The translations under genes and the position numbers were made by a program. This document shows, piece after piece, positions 1 through 20,251 of a stretch of 64,000 nt of DNA. Each line of letters begins with the position of its first letter. Positions within the stretch are counted from its first letter, which is position 1. The notes below the pieces were generated by a model. That model saw nothing but the letters and a program-made list of their open reading frames with translations, searched no databases and was not told where the DNA came from. Source of the DNA: Chromobotia macracanthus (taxonomy: Eukaryota > Chordata > Actinopteri > Cypriniformes > Botiidae); NCBI GenBank assembly GCA_036877525.1, contig JAZGTH010000009.1, forward strand, positions 2,025,001-2,089,000. The letters are read 5' to 3'.

Positions 1-3000
1 GCCCACCCTTACAGATGGCTGGGGTAAAATATCTAGTCGCTGGAATATAGAGACATGTTTTCAGAGTCCTGATGCCTTTTGTGGAAAAGTGAAGAAGTCT
101 TGAGTTTCTAAAATGGGACAAGAAACACACGGCTGTAACTTGACTGGAAATCTCATTAGCAAACGACTCAGGAATAACAATGTGATTCTTCTCGCTGTAG
201 ACGCAAGAACCTCTGATCATAGCTGCGTAGTCGAGTTACATTTTTCATTCTGTGTCCGCCGTGGACATTAATATTAATACAATCTTCTTCTCCAAGAACA
301 TTAATGACTGCTGAAGTAATTATCCTTCAAAGGATAATAGACAAACTGTAGTCTAGATTTTCTTGGCCCGTGTGAGGAGAGAGGAGATGAGGAGGGCCCC
401 TGCGACCCGGGATGTACTGAGAAGAATCGTGTGCTGCTCTGATCAGTCCCAGCTTCCTGTGATGATCAATCTCTCATTTGGTCTTGTCCCAAATTGAGGC
501 CTGAATGGAGGTCTGCAGGGACATTAGACAAACAGCAGTGGGGGGGTACACAGATGCTGGGGATGGAGCGAGGAGCGAGGAGCTCAGTGGCTATTCTGAT
601 CGTCTACACAGATGTTTGTCATCCCTAAAGACTAGAAGCTTTCCCACCTCTGTCTCTGCAGCTCTCAAACACTCTCACACCTAAGAGAGTGTCACCAACA
701 CACACACTCACACACACTCTCTCGTACAAATGCATGAGAGACACAATCCAGCAGCTTCAGGAAATGAAAGCCTGGAGAGATTAGAAGAGGAGATGCAGAA
801 ACGTTCTGATGTCTGTTTCTTGTGCAGTGTTTCTCACGCAGACATCTGAATCTCTGGCTGATGTACTGGATGGCAGGAACGGTCAGTTTAAACTGCATGT
901 AAACTTCCTTTTTGAGTGATTCCATTATTGCAGTGATGTAGACTACTAGAGTGTTTAATATGCAGAGCCTGGTCACTGACCCAACAGATGGTAGTTAACA
1001 GGCTCGTGGTAGAGAGGCTTATTTTTTTTGGTTTTGAGGCTAAAAGGTTCCATCTCACTGGTTGTTAATGTGGGTTATCTGAACTAAATCCATGCTATTG
1101 TTGTAGTGTTCATTTAATCTGGGCTTTTGCTATCTGGCTAAAACCTCTTTAACCCTTTCACACACTCACGTCTGTGTCTTCAACCTCTGACATGTTCATT
1201 AACCTCCGCCAGCACCCCGTTAACCTCACACTTGGCCTCCAGAGTCACTCTCATATTTCTCACCCAGAGAAAAAGGGAAGAGAGAATTTCTAGAAGAAAG
1301 TCTCTAACATTTAGTTCTTTGTGTTGTACTTATTAAAGGCAGTAAAACAAAACAACAATCAAAACTGTGAGTGAAAAACAGACACACTAAGATGCACTTC
1401 AAAGTGTGTTTTTTATATGGTCATTTTAACACACACACACTTTCTTTTTGTGGTGCACTTGCAGTGAACTTTGAAACACAGGGAGGTTATGTGTATTGTC
1501 AGAGGAGTTCTGAAGGTCTTTCAGTTCATCTTTCAGAGATCCAGTTTTGTTCATCTGTAGAAAGATATTTCTACAGAAAGATAGTTTATTTTAATGTTTT
1601 ATGAGATTAAAAATTCATGCTCTGTATAAATTGATCAGTTTAGGGATGTTTGTCTCTTTTGCACCCTGAAATTGCCATGTATGACTTTGTTTTTTAACAC
1701 CTCATTAATATTGCACAAATGCTTTTAATAGAAATGTACAAAACATTGATTTGGACCAACTCGTTTTTATTCTTTTGCCGTGTTGCCTTTACATGTTTGT
1801 GACTCATCTCATGACCTCTGCTAACACAGAGGCAGAGAACAAGAGATGCAGTGTTGGCCAGCATCTCGCTGGGTTAAGCAGAGAAGCACAGAAGTATACA
1901 GGCCTCCTCCAGCCATGAGGAGAAAAAGCAATCCTTTGCCTTCAGTGATAGCCAGCCAAAACAAACACGACAAATGAACAGAACAAGAGCAATGCACTGA
2001 ACACACATTACTAGGTTAAACCGGAAGAATTATCTTATGAACATCTTATATCAGTTTTCTTGATCACAGAATGCCTAATCTGATCTGATCTCTGTCTGAT
2101 AAAACATGTAATTGAAGTAACCGAATGATCCAGCAGTGCTGAGTGTGACTCTGATTCATGTTTTTCTGTTTTAATTCAGATGTGCGACAAACGTGACTTT
2201 CTTTCGTTATTTTGCATTAGGTTTCACAGCAGCTGGATGCAGAATGAAAACAAGAGGGAAATCTGCATACAATCTTGGTTATGTTTAAGCGGTACAGAAT
2301 GTTCCCTAAGCAGCAGTCTGGCAAACTGAGTAAGCAGAACCTCTACAACCAATCTGGCAACTTGGTATCATCCACCCTAACTTTTGCCTCCAGATTTACA
2401 GTTAATAGTTTGGAACAGTTTACCCATAAATAAAAAGTTGAAAAAAAGATAATATTGAACAGTGCAGAAATATGAAGAAATATATCTCGAATATATGTGG
2501 TATATTCCAGGTTTTCTGTTTCAAGTCATGGCTTTGTGTGACAGAAATATAAAATTTTTTTGCCAATTGTCTTTGCCACTTGAGTCTGATTTTTTTTTAC
2601 TGTAAAAAAACTTCCTCCTTTATTCTTCTTGGCATAATCCAAACTAAAGACAGCTGTGTGGTGAGGGGGCAGGTTATTGAGGGAAAGAGCAAGAGTGAAA
2701 GTGACCTCTTCAACTATTTTAACAGAATGTGGGAACCAAGAAAGCACCAGTGTGAAGTCCTACCAACGCAAGGCAGCAGGGCATGGCCATGCTTCCAGCC
2801 TTCTGTGTGGGATTTCTGGCTAGTTTAAGACTAGCTGTAGGCTTTTTGTAATTGTACCCAATAACTAACATGTTACAAAGTTCCCTCAGATCTCAGGGCA
2901 GGGGTTGTGTTTTTGCAACTTGTAGTCCTACAGCATGAGGAAGGTTTCGTTTTCATGTTATCGCGGGTGATGTTTGTCTGATCAATAGAGCAGAGGTTAT

Positions 3001-3239
3001 TCAGTAAAGCCGTACTGCAGAAATGTTGTTGTTTTTTTAAAAAACAAATAGGATGATTATACTTTTTAATGACCTGAAAAGTGAAAATAGATATTATAAA
3101 TATAGATATAGATAGAACACAAGCAGTTGAAAAAGAATTTATAAAACATGATAAAAAATGTAGGGAAAACATGTGACTCATTTTGGATCAAATCTTCTTC
3201 TAAAGTCATTCTTCAGAAACAAAGTTGTGAAGAACTTAA
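1..3239. other. Intergenic stretch, no gene recognised
   Basis: No open frame here has convincing splice sites and a recognisable protein. The stretch contains a short CA-rich run around 700-720 and otherwise ordinary AT-rich unique-looking sequence. It lies downstream of the pten 3' end, so it could hold distal exons of an unseen neighbour or regulatory sequence, but nothing in it supports a specific call. Confidence 0.4.
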
Positions 3240-3991
3240 AAGACTTTGGCAGGACTCCCCAGGGGCAGCTGCAACTCTCTGTCTGCTCTCCCCCGGCCTT
3301 CTTCTGCCTTCATAAGGGGAGGTGAGGAGAAAGCATCTGTACCATGTCCCCTCACCTCCACAGGTCACTGGGTTCAGGGCACAGGGTGATTCCTAAACAG
3401 GCTGTCCCAGACAGAACATCTTTCTCTCCCAGCAGGGCTCTGGAGACATCAGGGACCGTCTCCCAGATGAGCTTCAGAAGAATCTGCTCCTATAGCAGAT
3501 ACTATAGAATACTATAGCTATGAACTTTATGATCTGTAGGTCCAGCAAGAGGCTGTTAAATAAACTACTTCCTGTTTACTTCATGCAGAACTAAACATTC
3601 AAACATTTTTTTTTAATTCTGTACCGTTCTTAAAAAGTTCCACAAACAACTTAAGAATAATGTTTTTGATATGACAGCTTTAGAAAAAGCTCTACTAATG
3701 TTACTGCAAGAATGTTTATAATAACTTTGAGAGCCAATGTTCTGCTGGGAATCTCATTCCACACTGCTGCTAAATACTTCCTCTCTGCTCTGCCTGTAAC
3801 GCACGTCCAAGTGAATCATTCCCGTGCTGCAAACATCCGTCATGCTTCTGTAGAGCAGCGTGAGCAGATGAGTCTGTATTTCACTGGGTGTGCAGTATAA
3901 TGCCATCTCGGAACTTCATGCGTCATGGGAAATATCTGTGACGTTGTGACTTGTCACATGTGATATTCCTGCTCTCATTGTCTGTGATCCA

Positions 3992-4139
3992 GATTGACAG
4001 CCTCAAGCACTCACACTTGAGTGTGATTCACACTTGCCCTCTTCTAGAGATGAGTGAGATCTTCAGTCAGATGAGTAACTTTCACAAGCAGGCTGGGAGT
4101 CGTCTCAGTCTCCCTGACAGCAGGTTCAAGTCTGTGTGA
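3992..4139 (+). CDS. Candidate terminal exon of an unidentified gene
   Basis: A pyrimidine-rich tract ending in a good acceptor (gtgatccag) at 3991 is followed by an open frame of 48 codons ending in TGA at 4137-4139. The translation begins IDSLKHSHLSVIH and ends LPDSRFKSV; its composition looks protein-like. I do not recognise the family. A possible companion exon lies after the acceptor ctccacag near 3363 (SLGSGHRVIPKQAVPD...), but no donor was found there. It may be a real last exon on the plus strand or chance. Confidence 0.2.
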
Positions 4140-5040
4140 ACTGGAAGTTACAACCGACTTCAATGTTCTCATGTAATGTGACTTGTTTTTTCCACTAGGA
4201 CTTGATTGGTTCTAGAAAAGTAGGAGTTTCAAAGCTTGCAGCAGATTGATCGTGGAGGGTGTGGTTAACTGCTCTGGCTCCGCCCAAGCCATGAGATTGA
4301 CATCATCAGAGCAGATCTGCCATTCCAGAAGGGAAGTACAATTCCAGATTTTAATTAAAGATTATGAGGACACAAGAACTTTAAAAAATAATGTCATGCA
4401 TTTATAATAAACGCTGCAATATTCCATAAAATAAGAATAGTATTTTTGACTCCATGCCACTTACTGCTGTTATATATCCATATGTGTGCACTGAAAATGC
4501 TTTTTATTTGCATGATTTTATTTTTGCTCTGATGTATAGATCAGTATAAAGTAGAAAAACAGCAGAGAGGAGTTACAGGTCCAGAACATGACAGAGAAGA
4601 TTCAAACCTGGACCTGCATGAGCCAACAGCTCTTAAATGTCATGAAGATCATATACCCTCCATGATCTATAAATCACTTTAGATTTAGTGATTAAAGAAC
4701 TGCTCTAGACTTAGTAAACTAGACTGTATGTGATTGGCTGAACTAGTGGTAAGTTACCAAACTTCACATTTAAAATAGAAGTGAACTATGCAGAGACCAC
4801 AAACTCTGATTTCCCAGCATGCACTGCGGCATGAATGTTGGTTAGAATGATTCTTTTTTTGTACAGTTTCAGTCCCCTTTCAGTGTTAAAGCTCATCTTC
4901 TTGTATGATGTCTTTGTCGATTGTCCCCATAATTGTGGTTTGTGTGTTAAATTCGGCATGTGTGTTTTGCTGAGGAACTTAGAAGTCATTGTTATTTCCC
5001 TGAAATGTCACTACAATGCTGTTATTCTACATACCTGCCT

Positions 5041-5056
5041 GTATTACTTAAAGATT

Positions 5057-5134
<78 letters not shown>

Positions 5135-5154
5135 AATATATCTTTAGGTAATAC

Positions 5155-5196
<42 letters not shown>

Positions 5197-5280
5197 GGGT
5201 GAGAACATACTGCTCTTCGTTAATAAAATAAAATAAATATATTTTATTTATTTATATGGTATATATATATATATATATTT
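5041..5280. repeat. (TA)n tracts with inverted flanks
   Basis: Pure TA dinucleotides run 5059-5132 and again 5159-5192 and about 5260-5279. The first tract is flanked by an imperfect inverted repeat: gtattacttaaagattggta on the left and the near-complement of it, ending ctttaggtaatac, on the right at about 5131-5156. The whole can fold as one long AT-rich palindrome, a common form for small MITE-like elements whose centre has expanded as a microsatellite. Confidence 0.8.
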
Positions 5281-6410
5281 TGAAACATTGATTTTAACTT
5301 AGGCAATAATATATTTATATTAAGATAAGATGACTCCATGCTCATTTGACAAGTTTATTATTTAGCTGTTATTTTCATTGAAACATTGAAGTTCATTGAG
5401 GTTTTTAACAGTCTCGTTTTAGCAATACAGCTGTTTAGGCTGCAAATGAAACAGTTTACTGCATCTCTGACCCTTTGAAATGCTGGAGGTGCCAGACAGA
5501 CTGAGAAGTCTCTTTTTCTGTCTCTCTGAGCTTAGCCGTGTTGGCAGTGGAACTGCTGATGTCTATGCAGTGTCTTGGTTGTAGACAGAGGAGGTCCACC
5601 TGTCTGTCTGGCTGTCTGTCGGCAGACTCTTGACTCCAGGCAGCCAAGACACAGTCCATTACACTGGGGCCAGAGGTCTTCACCTTTTCTCCTGTTCTCA
5701 TCTCTGTATACAGAGACCGGACGCTGTCCTGCAAGCTTTATTATAAACAAATGGAGTTGAGGATGTGCTTTCTAAACACACATCCCTGTGTAATGTTTTT
5801 ATTGACCTCTTTTTCCATTCCTCTGCTGGAAATTCTGTATGGTTGTACTGGAGTGTTCAGAACGTGTGTGTCTGTTGGTATGTCATGATTTTATCATGTG
5901 TGTGAGATTCAAACAGCTCCTACACATGTTGAGTGTATACACACACTGTGATCCTGGTCTTCATGCTGGAGGATGATAAAGTAAATACAGATTTATACAA
6001 GACTGTCCAGCAGTGTCTCACAATGAGACACCTGAAGTGCACTGGTTACCATCATTTTTTCATCCAATAATTCTTTTTTACAACCTTCTTGCTTAGGTTA
6101 ACCAGAAAGATTTCCTTAGACATATAGACCAACATAATCCGTTAAGACACTGTGCTAGTTTATTTGTCTAAGATATACATCTAATATTCATGTTGGCCAA
6201 ATGGTGCCCTAAGCAGAATTGCTTAGTAAGTAAATACATTGTATTTAAATTGCATTATTTTACAACTTACAGTTGTAGCTCTACAGCAAAAAAAATACAA
6301 ACTAAAATTACACATACAAAACAATGTTACACAACATTGTAAAAGATTAAATGTTATCAAAATAAACAATAACAATAATACTGCCTACTGCGTTCACCAT
6401 AAAATTCCCT

Positions 6411-6510
6411 TTTTATATATATATATATTATATAAATATATATTTATATATAAATATAAATATATATATTCATGTTTATATTTATATTTTTATTTATGTA
6501 TATGTTAACA
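6411..6510. repeat. AT-rich low-complexity tract
   Basis: Runs of TATA and TTTATAT alternate over about 100 bases. It is an imperfect microsatellite with no coding content. Confidence 0.6.
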
Positions 6511-7063
6511 TTAATACAGAACGAAAGGTTTTTTTTGTGCATCTGGGATGGTGCCCCCCTGGGAGTTTGTGCCCTATGCAAACTGTGTACTCTGCGTATA
6601 TGGAGCGGCAGTACTGAAGCTATATGTCTATGCTGGTCTATATATTTAAGATATATATTTGTGGTGGTCTCTGTATCTAGGCTATATGTTTATGCTGCTC
6701 TGTATATTTAAACTGTATGCCTATGCCGGTGCTGTTCTATATATCAAATCTATATGTTTAAGTTGTCTATGCAGGTCTGTGTGTAAACTGTGTCTATGCA
6801 GGTCCACCAGCATCACACCAGTATAATAATCCAGCATTTCTTTTCTTGCAGGATGTAAAGCTAGAAAATGTATTTGCCTAATAATTGTATATTTTCCCCC
6901 TAAAATATTCTAGAGCATGATTTTTCAGACAAATATACTGAAGAGCAGGATGTTCTCACCCTCTGTAGCTGCTGAGAGTAAGTGTACATTCACAGTGTGG
7001 GAGATGGTTATGTCATCTTTCTCTTGGGGAGTTACTGTGCTGCTGGTGTGTTGTTAGGTAACT

Positions 7064-7722
7064 GTGGCCCAGCCCTTACTGTCAGCCAACCTAACTGAAA
7101 AGGCAAGCAGAACTTACAATCCATCTGTTATATCTGCAGAGCAGACATCAGAGATCAGCCATCAGATCTGCCTGTTTCAGTCAGGTGAGTTAACTGTAAA
7201 CATCTTCTGTAAGCTGGCTGATCCCAAGAGAACCTCAGAGCTAAGACTTCAGCAAAGCAATTGTTCCTGCCTTCTTTTGGAGCTCCATACAGAGCCTTAA
7301 GATTGTCCAGTGCCAAGAATGGATCATGGACTAGATCAATGGGGCCATTTGCTCTGGGCCCTGGATGACCAGGGGTCTCAAGTTGAGAAACCCATAAATG
7401 AACCTCAAAATGTTAAAAGTGAGATAGATGAACTGCTTGAATGTGTGTCAGTGACACAATGCAAAAAAAAGAGACCAAGAACCAAGAACTTCAGAACCAA
7501 GGCCTTGTTCCAAATGAAGTACTTGATGTTGACTTCAGGTCTTCACTCACAAGTGTACTTGAAATCACAGAGGCTGTAATGTGTCCCACTGATCATTTTT
7601 CATTCCAGAAGCGTTCCCTCAAACTTTCTTTTAGCAACAGCACTGCTCCCTCGAGACACCTTTATGCTGAGCCTGCACTAGTGAAAACTTCACAGTGCAA
7701 TATTACCCAGCAGTCCAGATGA
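7064..7722 (+). CDS. Unidentified open frames, possible gene remnant
   Basis: Three adjacent plus-strand frames cover this interval. The first (7064-7300) contains a donor-like site, TCAG|gtgagt near 7185. The second (from 7310, MPRMDHGLDQWGHLLWALDD...) and third (7441-7722, ending NITQQSR) are in different frames and meet at a run of eight A at about 7462-7469. The residues after the run look more protein-like in the third frame, so a single-base slip in the A run would unite them. No family is recognised. It could be an exon of an unknown gene, a decayed gene, or chance. Confidence 0.2.
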
Positions 7723-7929
7723 CAAAGTGCCTTCTGGACCCCTTATTGAAGTTTTGATGTTATAGCAGTTCACTGTTTATCATGTTTATTATCTTTTATG
7801 ATGTGTTTTGCACAGTTTATTGTATTTACAGCTCATCTTAAATTTGCATAACTTTTGCCTCTCTGTCACCATCTCTGAACATGAAATTGTAGGTTACCTA
7901 ACGCACTTTTCTTTACGTTGTAGTGAAAT

Positions 7930-8050
7930 GGAACCAAAGTGATATTTCCTAAGAAATCAGGCCCTCATTTTTATAAACGTACTGTTGTGAATCAGGATGA
8001 GGTAATGAGATGTAATGTCATGTACTTGCTCATGAAATATTTGTTCATTT
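7930..8050 (+). repeat. Interspersed repeat copy
   Basis: The segment around gttgtgaatcaggatgagg and tcatgtacttg is repeated in diverged form at about 55245-55380, in an intron of the HRI gene. Two copies in one window show an interspersed family; I cannot name it. Confidence 0.55.
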
Positions 8051-9439
8051 TTAAATTACTTTAACAATTGTGAGTATTTCTCACATTTGTAATGTGTTGT
8101 TTGAAATTTGCAACAAAAGAGACATTTAGAAAAGGGAGTAAAAATGACAGCGGCACACATCAATTCATCATGTGGTTGTGAGGTCAAGCCTGGTGAAGGA
8201 TGTTCATCACAATGGTGAATGTGGAAAGGGAGGTACTGAAACTTCTTTTGGTTTCTGTCCTGATCCGAGCGTGTCCTGGGTGACTGTCGGCCGTCAGGGC
8301 TGAATAGGGCTCTATTGTGCACTTCTGAGAACATCTGTCATCAGTCACACTCAACACAGCCGGTAGATCCTGTATTTACTGTATCTGTATCTCAGCAGTG
8401 GAACGGATCGTAAAGGTTTGAACCTGATGTCATAATGTCAGTGTACCAGCTTATTTGTAGCTCCAACTCAATAGCCAGTTTTCAAGAAGATTCTCTCTTA
8501 AATTGCTTGTTTAATTCTGCCTCATGCAACATCATTACACCAAGAATTCACAAAATAGATGCCAAATAGAGGTCTTAACATTAAATAAAAGCAAGCTCAA
8601 CTCAAATGATCTCTGCTCAGAAGGGTTTGTTATGCCACATTTATTTCTAACAACAGATGTAAAGATAACAGAGATCAGATGAGTTCATCAGTCTGAACCG
8701 TAAATCAGTTTTTCTTGGAAATGATAGCATGCAGATTATGGAAGCAGACCCTCCATGACTCCTCCAAGTTCAACAGCTAACAGAGCTGTTACAGATAACA
8801 GAGTAGGAGAAAATCAGAGGCCATTAACAGATCTCAGGTCAGCTTCCAGACACAAAGTGTGGTTTGGGGTTTTTACTTTTTAAACCAAATGGAGATATAT
8901 TTAAAATTGTAAGTTTATTTATCGGGCACAAAGATGCATCCCATAAGACAGTTTGTTTACACAAGATTATAAATATTTCTTCATTCTGTTGAAAAAATAT
9001 AAGTGGGCCCCAAGAGTGGTTTTAGAGAAGCTGAAAGAAAAAATATTTGTTCTGAATTTATTCTCAGCTGCTTCAGTATGAGATTCTGAGTTCAGTCACA
9101 ACTAGAGCTGTAACGTATCGAGCAACAACTCAAAATCATTGAGCTGAAAATTTGGCTGGAGTGCAAAACTTTGCCCTGCATCTAATGATATTCTGTAGCA
9201 GATCTGCCTTTGAGTAATTTTGCATGAGTGACAATCGCTCGCCAGATTCAAGGAATATTTTTTTATCATGCTTAACAGAAAGTTGCTGATTTTGTTTTCA
9301 TGAATATTACACACCTCAGAAGTTGAATTAAAGGCTCTTTGAAACATTCCAGGTTTTCCCTACACCGAAGATGGAACACAAATTAATGTCAGCCATTTAA
9401 ATCTATAAACACTGAAGACCGCGTCAATAAAAACAACAA
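8051..9439. other. Intergenic, nothing recognised
   Basis: Short open frames occur on the minus strand but none carries a recognisable motif or splice structure. The segment lies just beyond the inferred end of the pten transcript. Confidence 0.4.
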
Positions 9440-9455
9440 ATGACAAGAATGAGAC

Positions 9456-9461
9456 TTTATT
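9456..9461 (-). terminator. pten: Poly(A) signal, distal, pten
   Basis: The minus strand reads AATAAA here, about 3.1 kb past the pten stop. It is the furthest good hexamer before the gene-free stretch and is taken as the main cleavage signal. Confidence 0.45.
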
Positions 9462-9908
9462 GGATTTATGTGGAGATTTTAACACTAAGATAAGGGGCAG
9501 TTTACATGTACAATTACAAACAAACGTGATTTGTATGAGTAACATGATGACCTGTACAATATTCATACATGGCTGGATTGTGTACTCAGAGGCAACCATA
9601 CACACAGCAACTGTTGCACAGCACAAGAATATTTGAACAGGCTGAAACAGAGTAAGGCTGTTTTCCTAAAGACTGAAAATCTTCTGAGTTTACATTATGA
9701 GAACGTAAAAACCCTCGTGGGGGTATAGAATGGTGTCCAATGGCGCATAACCAATGTCCAAAGAGCCTCCGGCTGCAGGTTCAGCTGAACGGTTTAGTAC
9801 CATCCCACCTGTCCACATGCATGGTTACGTCCTACAACAGTTTTTAAAGCAAACACTGTTTTCCTCAACTGTAAACAAGAGGCACATTGTGCCACAGGCA
9901 TCATAACA

Positions 9909-9916
9909 TATTGCAC
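9909..9916 (-). promoter_or_regulatory. miR-25/32/92 8-mer seed match
   Basis: The minus strand reads GTGCAATA, which is complementary to positions 2-8 of the miR-25/92 family with the favoured A opposite position 1. It sits in the inferred pten 3'UTR; mammalian PTEN is a known target of this family. Confidence 0.4.
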
Positions 9917-10441
9917 AATTCAGCTAAGAAAGAGTGACATGAAACGTACACATGGGCTCTTTTGGACGTCTTACGTTTCATTAAAGCTGAAAATTCATTT
10001 TCAATGCTGCCTGCGAGCGCCACACGTCCGCGCCATGTAAAAGGATGTCTGAGGTTTTGCGTGTTAAGGTACTGCGGCTAAATCGTCTAAATGGAGCGGC
10101 TGTGTCACGTCGCAGAAATGGCCTGAGGAGAAATGAACGTTTGTTACGTGGTGCCCGTGGCCAGAGTCATACTATGAGATAACGAAAACACCTGCAGACG
10201 GTCTTTGAGAGAATGTGAATGAATACCTTTATAAATAGTTCCTTTATTCATTTTTTCTATTTTATGCTTTCTTAAAAAAAAACACTTTCAGTCAATAACA
10301 TTATGATGTTGATGCACAGCGACAAAATTAAAGTCTTTATATTCCACCTCCGCTCTCATGTCTGATCACCGCATTTCCAACAAAAAAGCTACCAATAAAA
10401 CACTGTGGACCACTGAGTGAAACCCTGCAAGAACCTGCAAC

Positions 10442-10448
10442 AGTGCAA
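10442..10448 (-). promoter_or_regulatory. miR-130/301 seed match
   Basis: The minus strand reads TTGCACT, complementary to seed positions 2-8 of miR-130/301, inside the inferred pten 3'UTR. Confidence 0.35.
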
Positions 10449-10545
10449 GTCTGGTACAATATGTTGCTCTTACATATTAGCTTTAAACAGGTCAGTGCTT
10501 GGGCAGAATGGCAGATCTCAAAGCAGTAGAGTAAGAATTGTGAAC

Positions 10546-10553
10546 TTCAAGTA
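10546..10553 (-). promoter_or_regulatory. miR-26 8-mer seed match
   Basis: The minus strand reads TACTTGAA, complementary to the miR-26 seed with A at position 1, inside the inferred pten 3'UTR, about 100 bases from the miR-130/301 match. Confidence 0.4.
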
Positions 10554-11239
10554 CAGCTAAGTACCCGCCTCCTCTAAAAACAAAGACTCTGAAACAAACA
10601 TATCAAGCTTCATTTTGGCAGGTTTTTAGTGATCTGAAATGTAAACAACCAGAGAATCCAAAAGAGAATAACAAAAGGTTAGTTTGTTTTTCTTGATTGT
10701 TAGTGTACAATCACAATGGAAGGCGGCGTTTTCTTGCGTCAGGGACGTGTATGTCTGTAAGGAAGGCGAGATGTACGACGTGCTGGGCTGGTGACGAGTG
10801 TTAACAGTACAGGAAAGGGCAGCTTAATCACTATCTTCAGTGAAGATTCTTGCCCGAGAGTCTGAGAAAGTCTTTTGTTTGTTTCTCGTCTGACTTCGTC
10901 TGTCAGATGTTAAAGAAACAAACAAGATTTGGCATGCTTAAAAGAAAACGATACACTTAAATATTCTCATATATAGGGTTTGAATATTTCTGAAGCAAGC
11001 ACGAAACGTTCTCTTAAATCTGTAGCTGCTCTGTGTTCATTCCAAACTAAATGAGGCCTGTTTGAAAAGAGGAAAAAAACAACAGGTATTCTAGCTAGTC
11101 GGGGACGTCAGATTTTTGGAGACTTGCGGTTTATGCACGTGGATGTGCGGCTAACAGTTACGACACGCACTGTAGCGTGTTTAAATGCACCATGAGATTT
11201 GCTCCAAAATAACTATACGTTGTTTGTTTGCAGTTTGTA

Positions 11240-11246
11240 AGCACCA
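11240..11246 (-). promoter_or_regulatory. miR-29 seed match
   Basis: The minus strand reads TGGTGCT, complementary to the miR-29 seed, inside the inferred pten 3'UTR. Confidence 0.3.
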
Positions 11247-12561
11247 TTGCTAAGTAAACGTGATCCAGCTGTCATTAGATCTTGCACAATAAGGCTACAA
11301 ACATGGTACAGGGAGCCAAAGCTCTGATGTCTGAGAGCTAAGGTTGGAGGGAAAGTTTGTAAATGATGCTGAAAACATCAAAACTTGCATTTAAGGTTGA
11401 TACATTCAGAACAGGGCTTCCCTACGCTTGCATGCAATGCATTAAACGCCATAATCCATCAAATCGGTTTGCGACGTCCAATAGCAGGGCTATCTTGTTC
11501 AAAGCATGCTAGCATGCTGAACCGTGCCTTGCAGGGACCTAGCAGAAGTTTGAGCCATATTCCACGTTGAAGAATATTCTTATGACTGAAGCTATTGTGA
11601 GCTTGAAACATGAACAGCCTAGAACTAAAACAACCAAAAGATCCTGTACAGCCAATTAAACAAGAGCCAGTTTTAAAGGGGGAACTTGCAATTTATAATA
11701 TTAAGGGCAATTGTTTACAGCTTAAAATCTCATCTTCAGAAGCCATAAGATCGCACGACGACACAACTTCCTTCAAAACACAAACGCATTTAAAATGACT
11801 TACAGAAAAACATTGTATAGCATTTATTTGATAATATGGATTCCAATAACATGCAAACCTTCTTTGATGAGCTATAGTGTTAACATTATGGCAACACTGG
11901 TTTCCCTGTTTTCTGTGTATATTTGCATTAAAATGAAAAAGGTAATACATGATAGTGCTGTGTTGTTTCATGAGCTTTCCGCCATGATGTCATGTAGCTT
12001 AGAAGAATCGACACCACAAAACTGTAGTAATAATGATGAATCCAGGCCAAAACATGGAGATGCAGTTTCCACTGAACAGAATCCAAATGACAAATGCCAG
12101 CTTTCCAACAGCATAAGAAGAATTTCACAGTAGGTGGGACAGAAGAACCGGGGCTTTGGAGGACAGACATGAGGGCATGAATGCTGATTAAAGACTGGCC
12201 TTGGTCGCAACATGGATGGAGCAGCAAATTTAGGTCTCCACTAATTTTCTCCCATTAACGGTCTCCCATCCTGTCCGGGTTTCCTTTTTAGTTACGGCAT
12301 GAAATGTTTTTACATAAGAGCTACTGACAATTTTTCCACGGAACATCAGTGTTGATACTTCATGGAGAAGGGTAAACAAATAAAAACAAATTAAATTAAA
12401 ATTGGTCAGCATCTTGTCCCTAAAACCGGTGGCGCTGTAATGTGACATGTCCTGCTTCTGTTAAAAAAAAAAAAAGTACTTTGCTGTCAGTTCATATTCA
12501 AGTTTTGTCCTTTATGCAACTCTGTTATGTATGGTTTCTTTAATCTTCCCATAAAAATATT

Positions 12562-20251
<7,690 letters not shown>

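Larger units (their letters stand above)
4140..7019. other. Intergenic, AT-rich, microsatellite-bearing
   Basis: No supported gene. The stretch holds the long (TA)n element at 5041-5280 and an AT-rich low-complexity run at about 6410-6510. A 92-codon open frame on the minus strand (5456-5734) has protein-like composition but no supporting splice context or recognisable domain. Confidence 0.4.
9440..12561 (-). other. pten: pten 3' untranslated region
   Basis: About 3.1 kb of non-coding sequence follows the pten stop codon on the minus strand. A canonical AATAAA (TTTATT on the plus strand at 9456-9461) would end a long transcript near 9440; another at 10243-10248 could serve a shorter one. Several microRNA seed matches lie in it (separate entries). 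The true 3' end is inferred from poly(A) signals only. Confidence 0.55.

Noticed and set aside
4835..5236. 133-codon frame with Ile-Tyr repeats
   Set aside because: Most of it is the (TA)n tract; no splice sites or motif.
5456..5734. 92-codon minus-strand frame, protein-like composition
   Set aside because: No recognised family and no clear acceptor or poly(A) context; not enough to call a gene.
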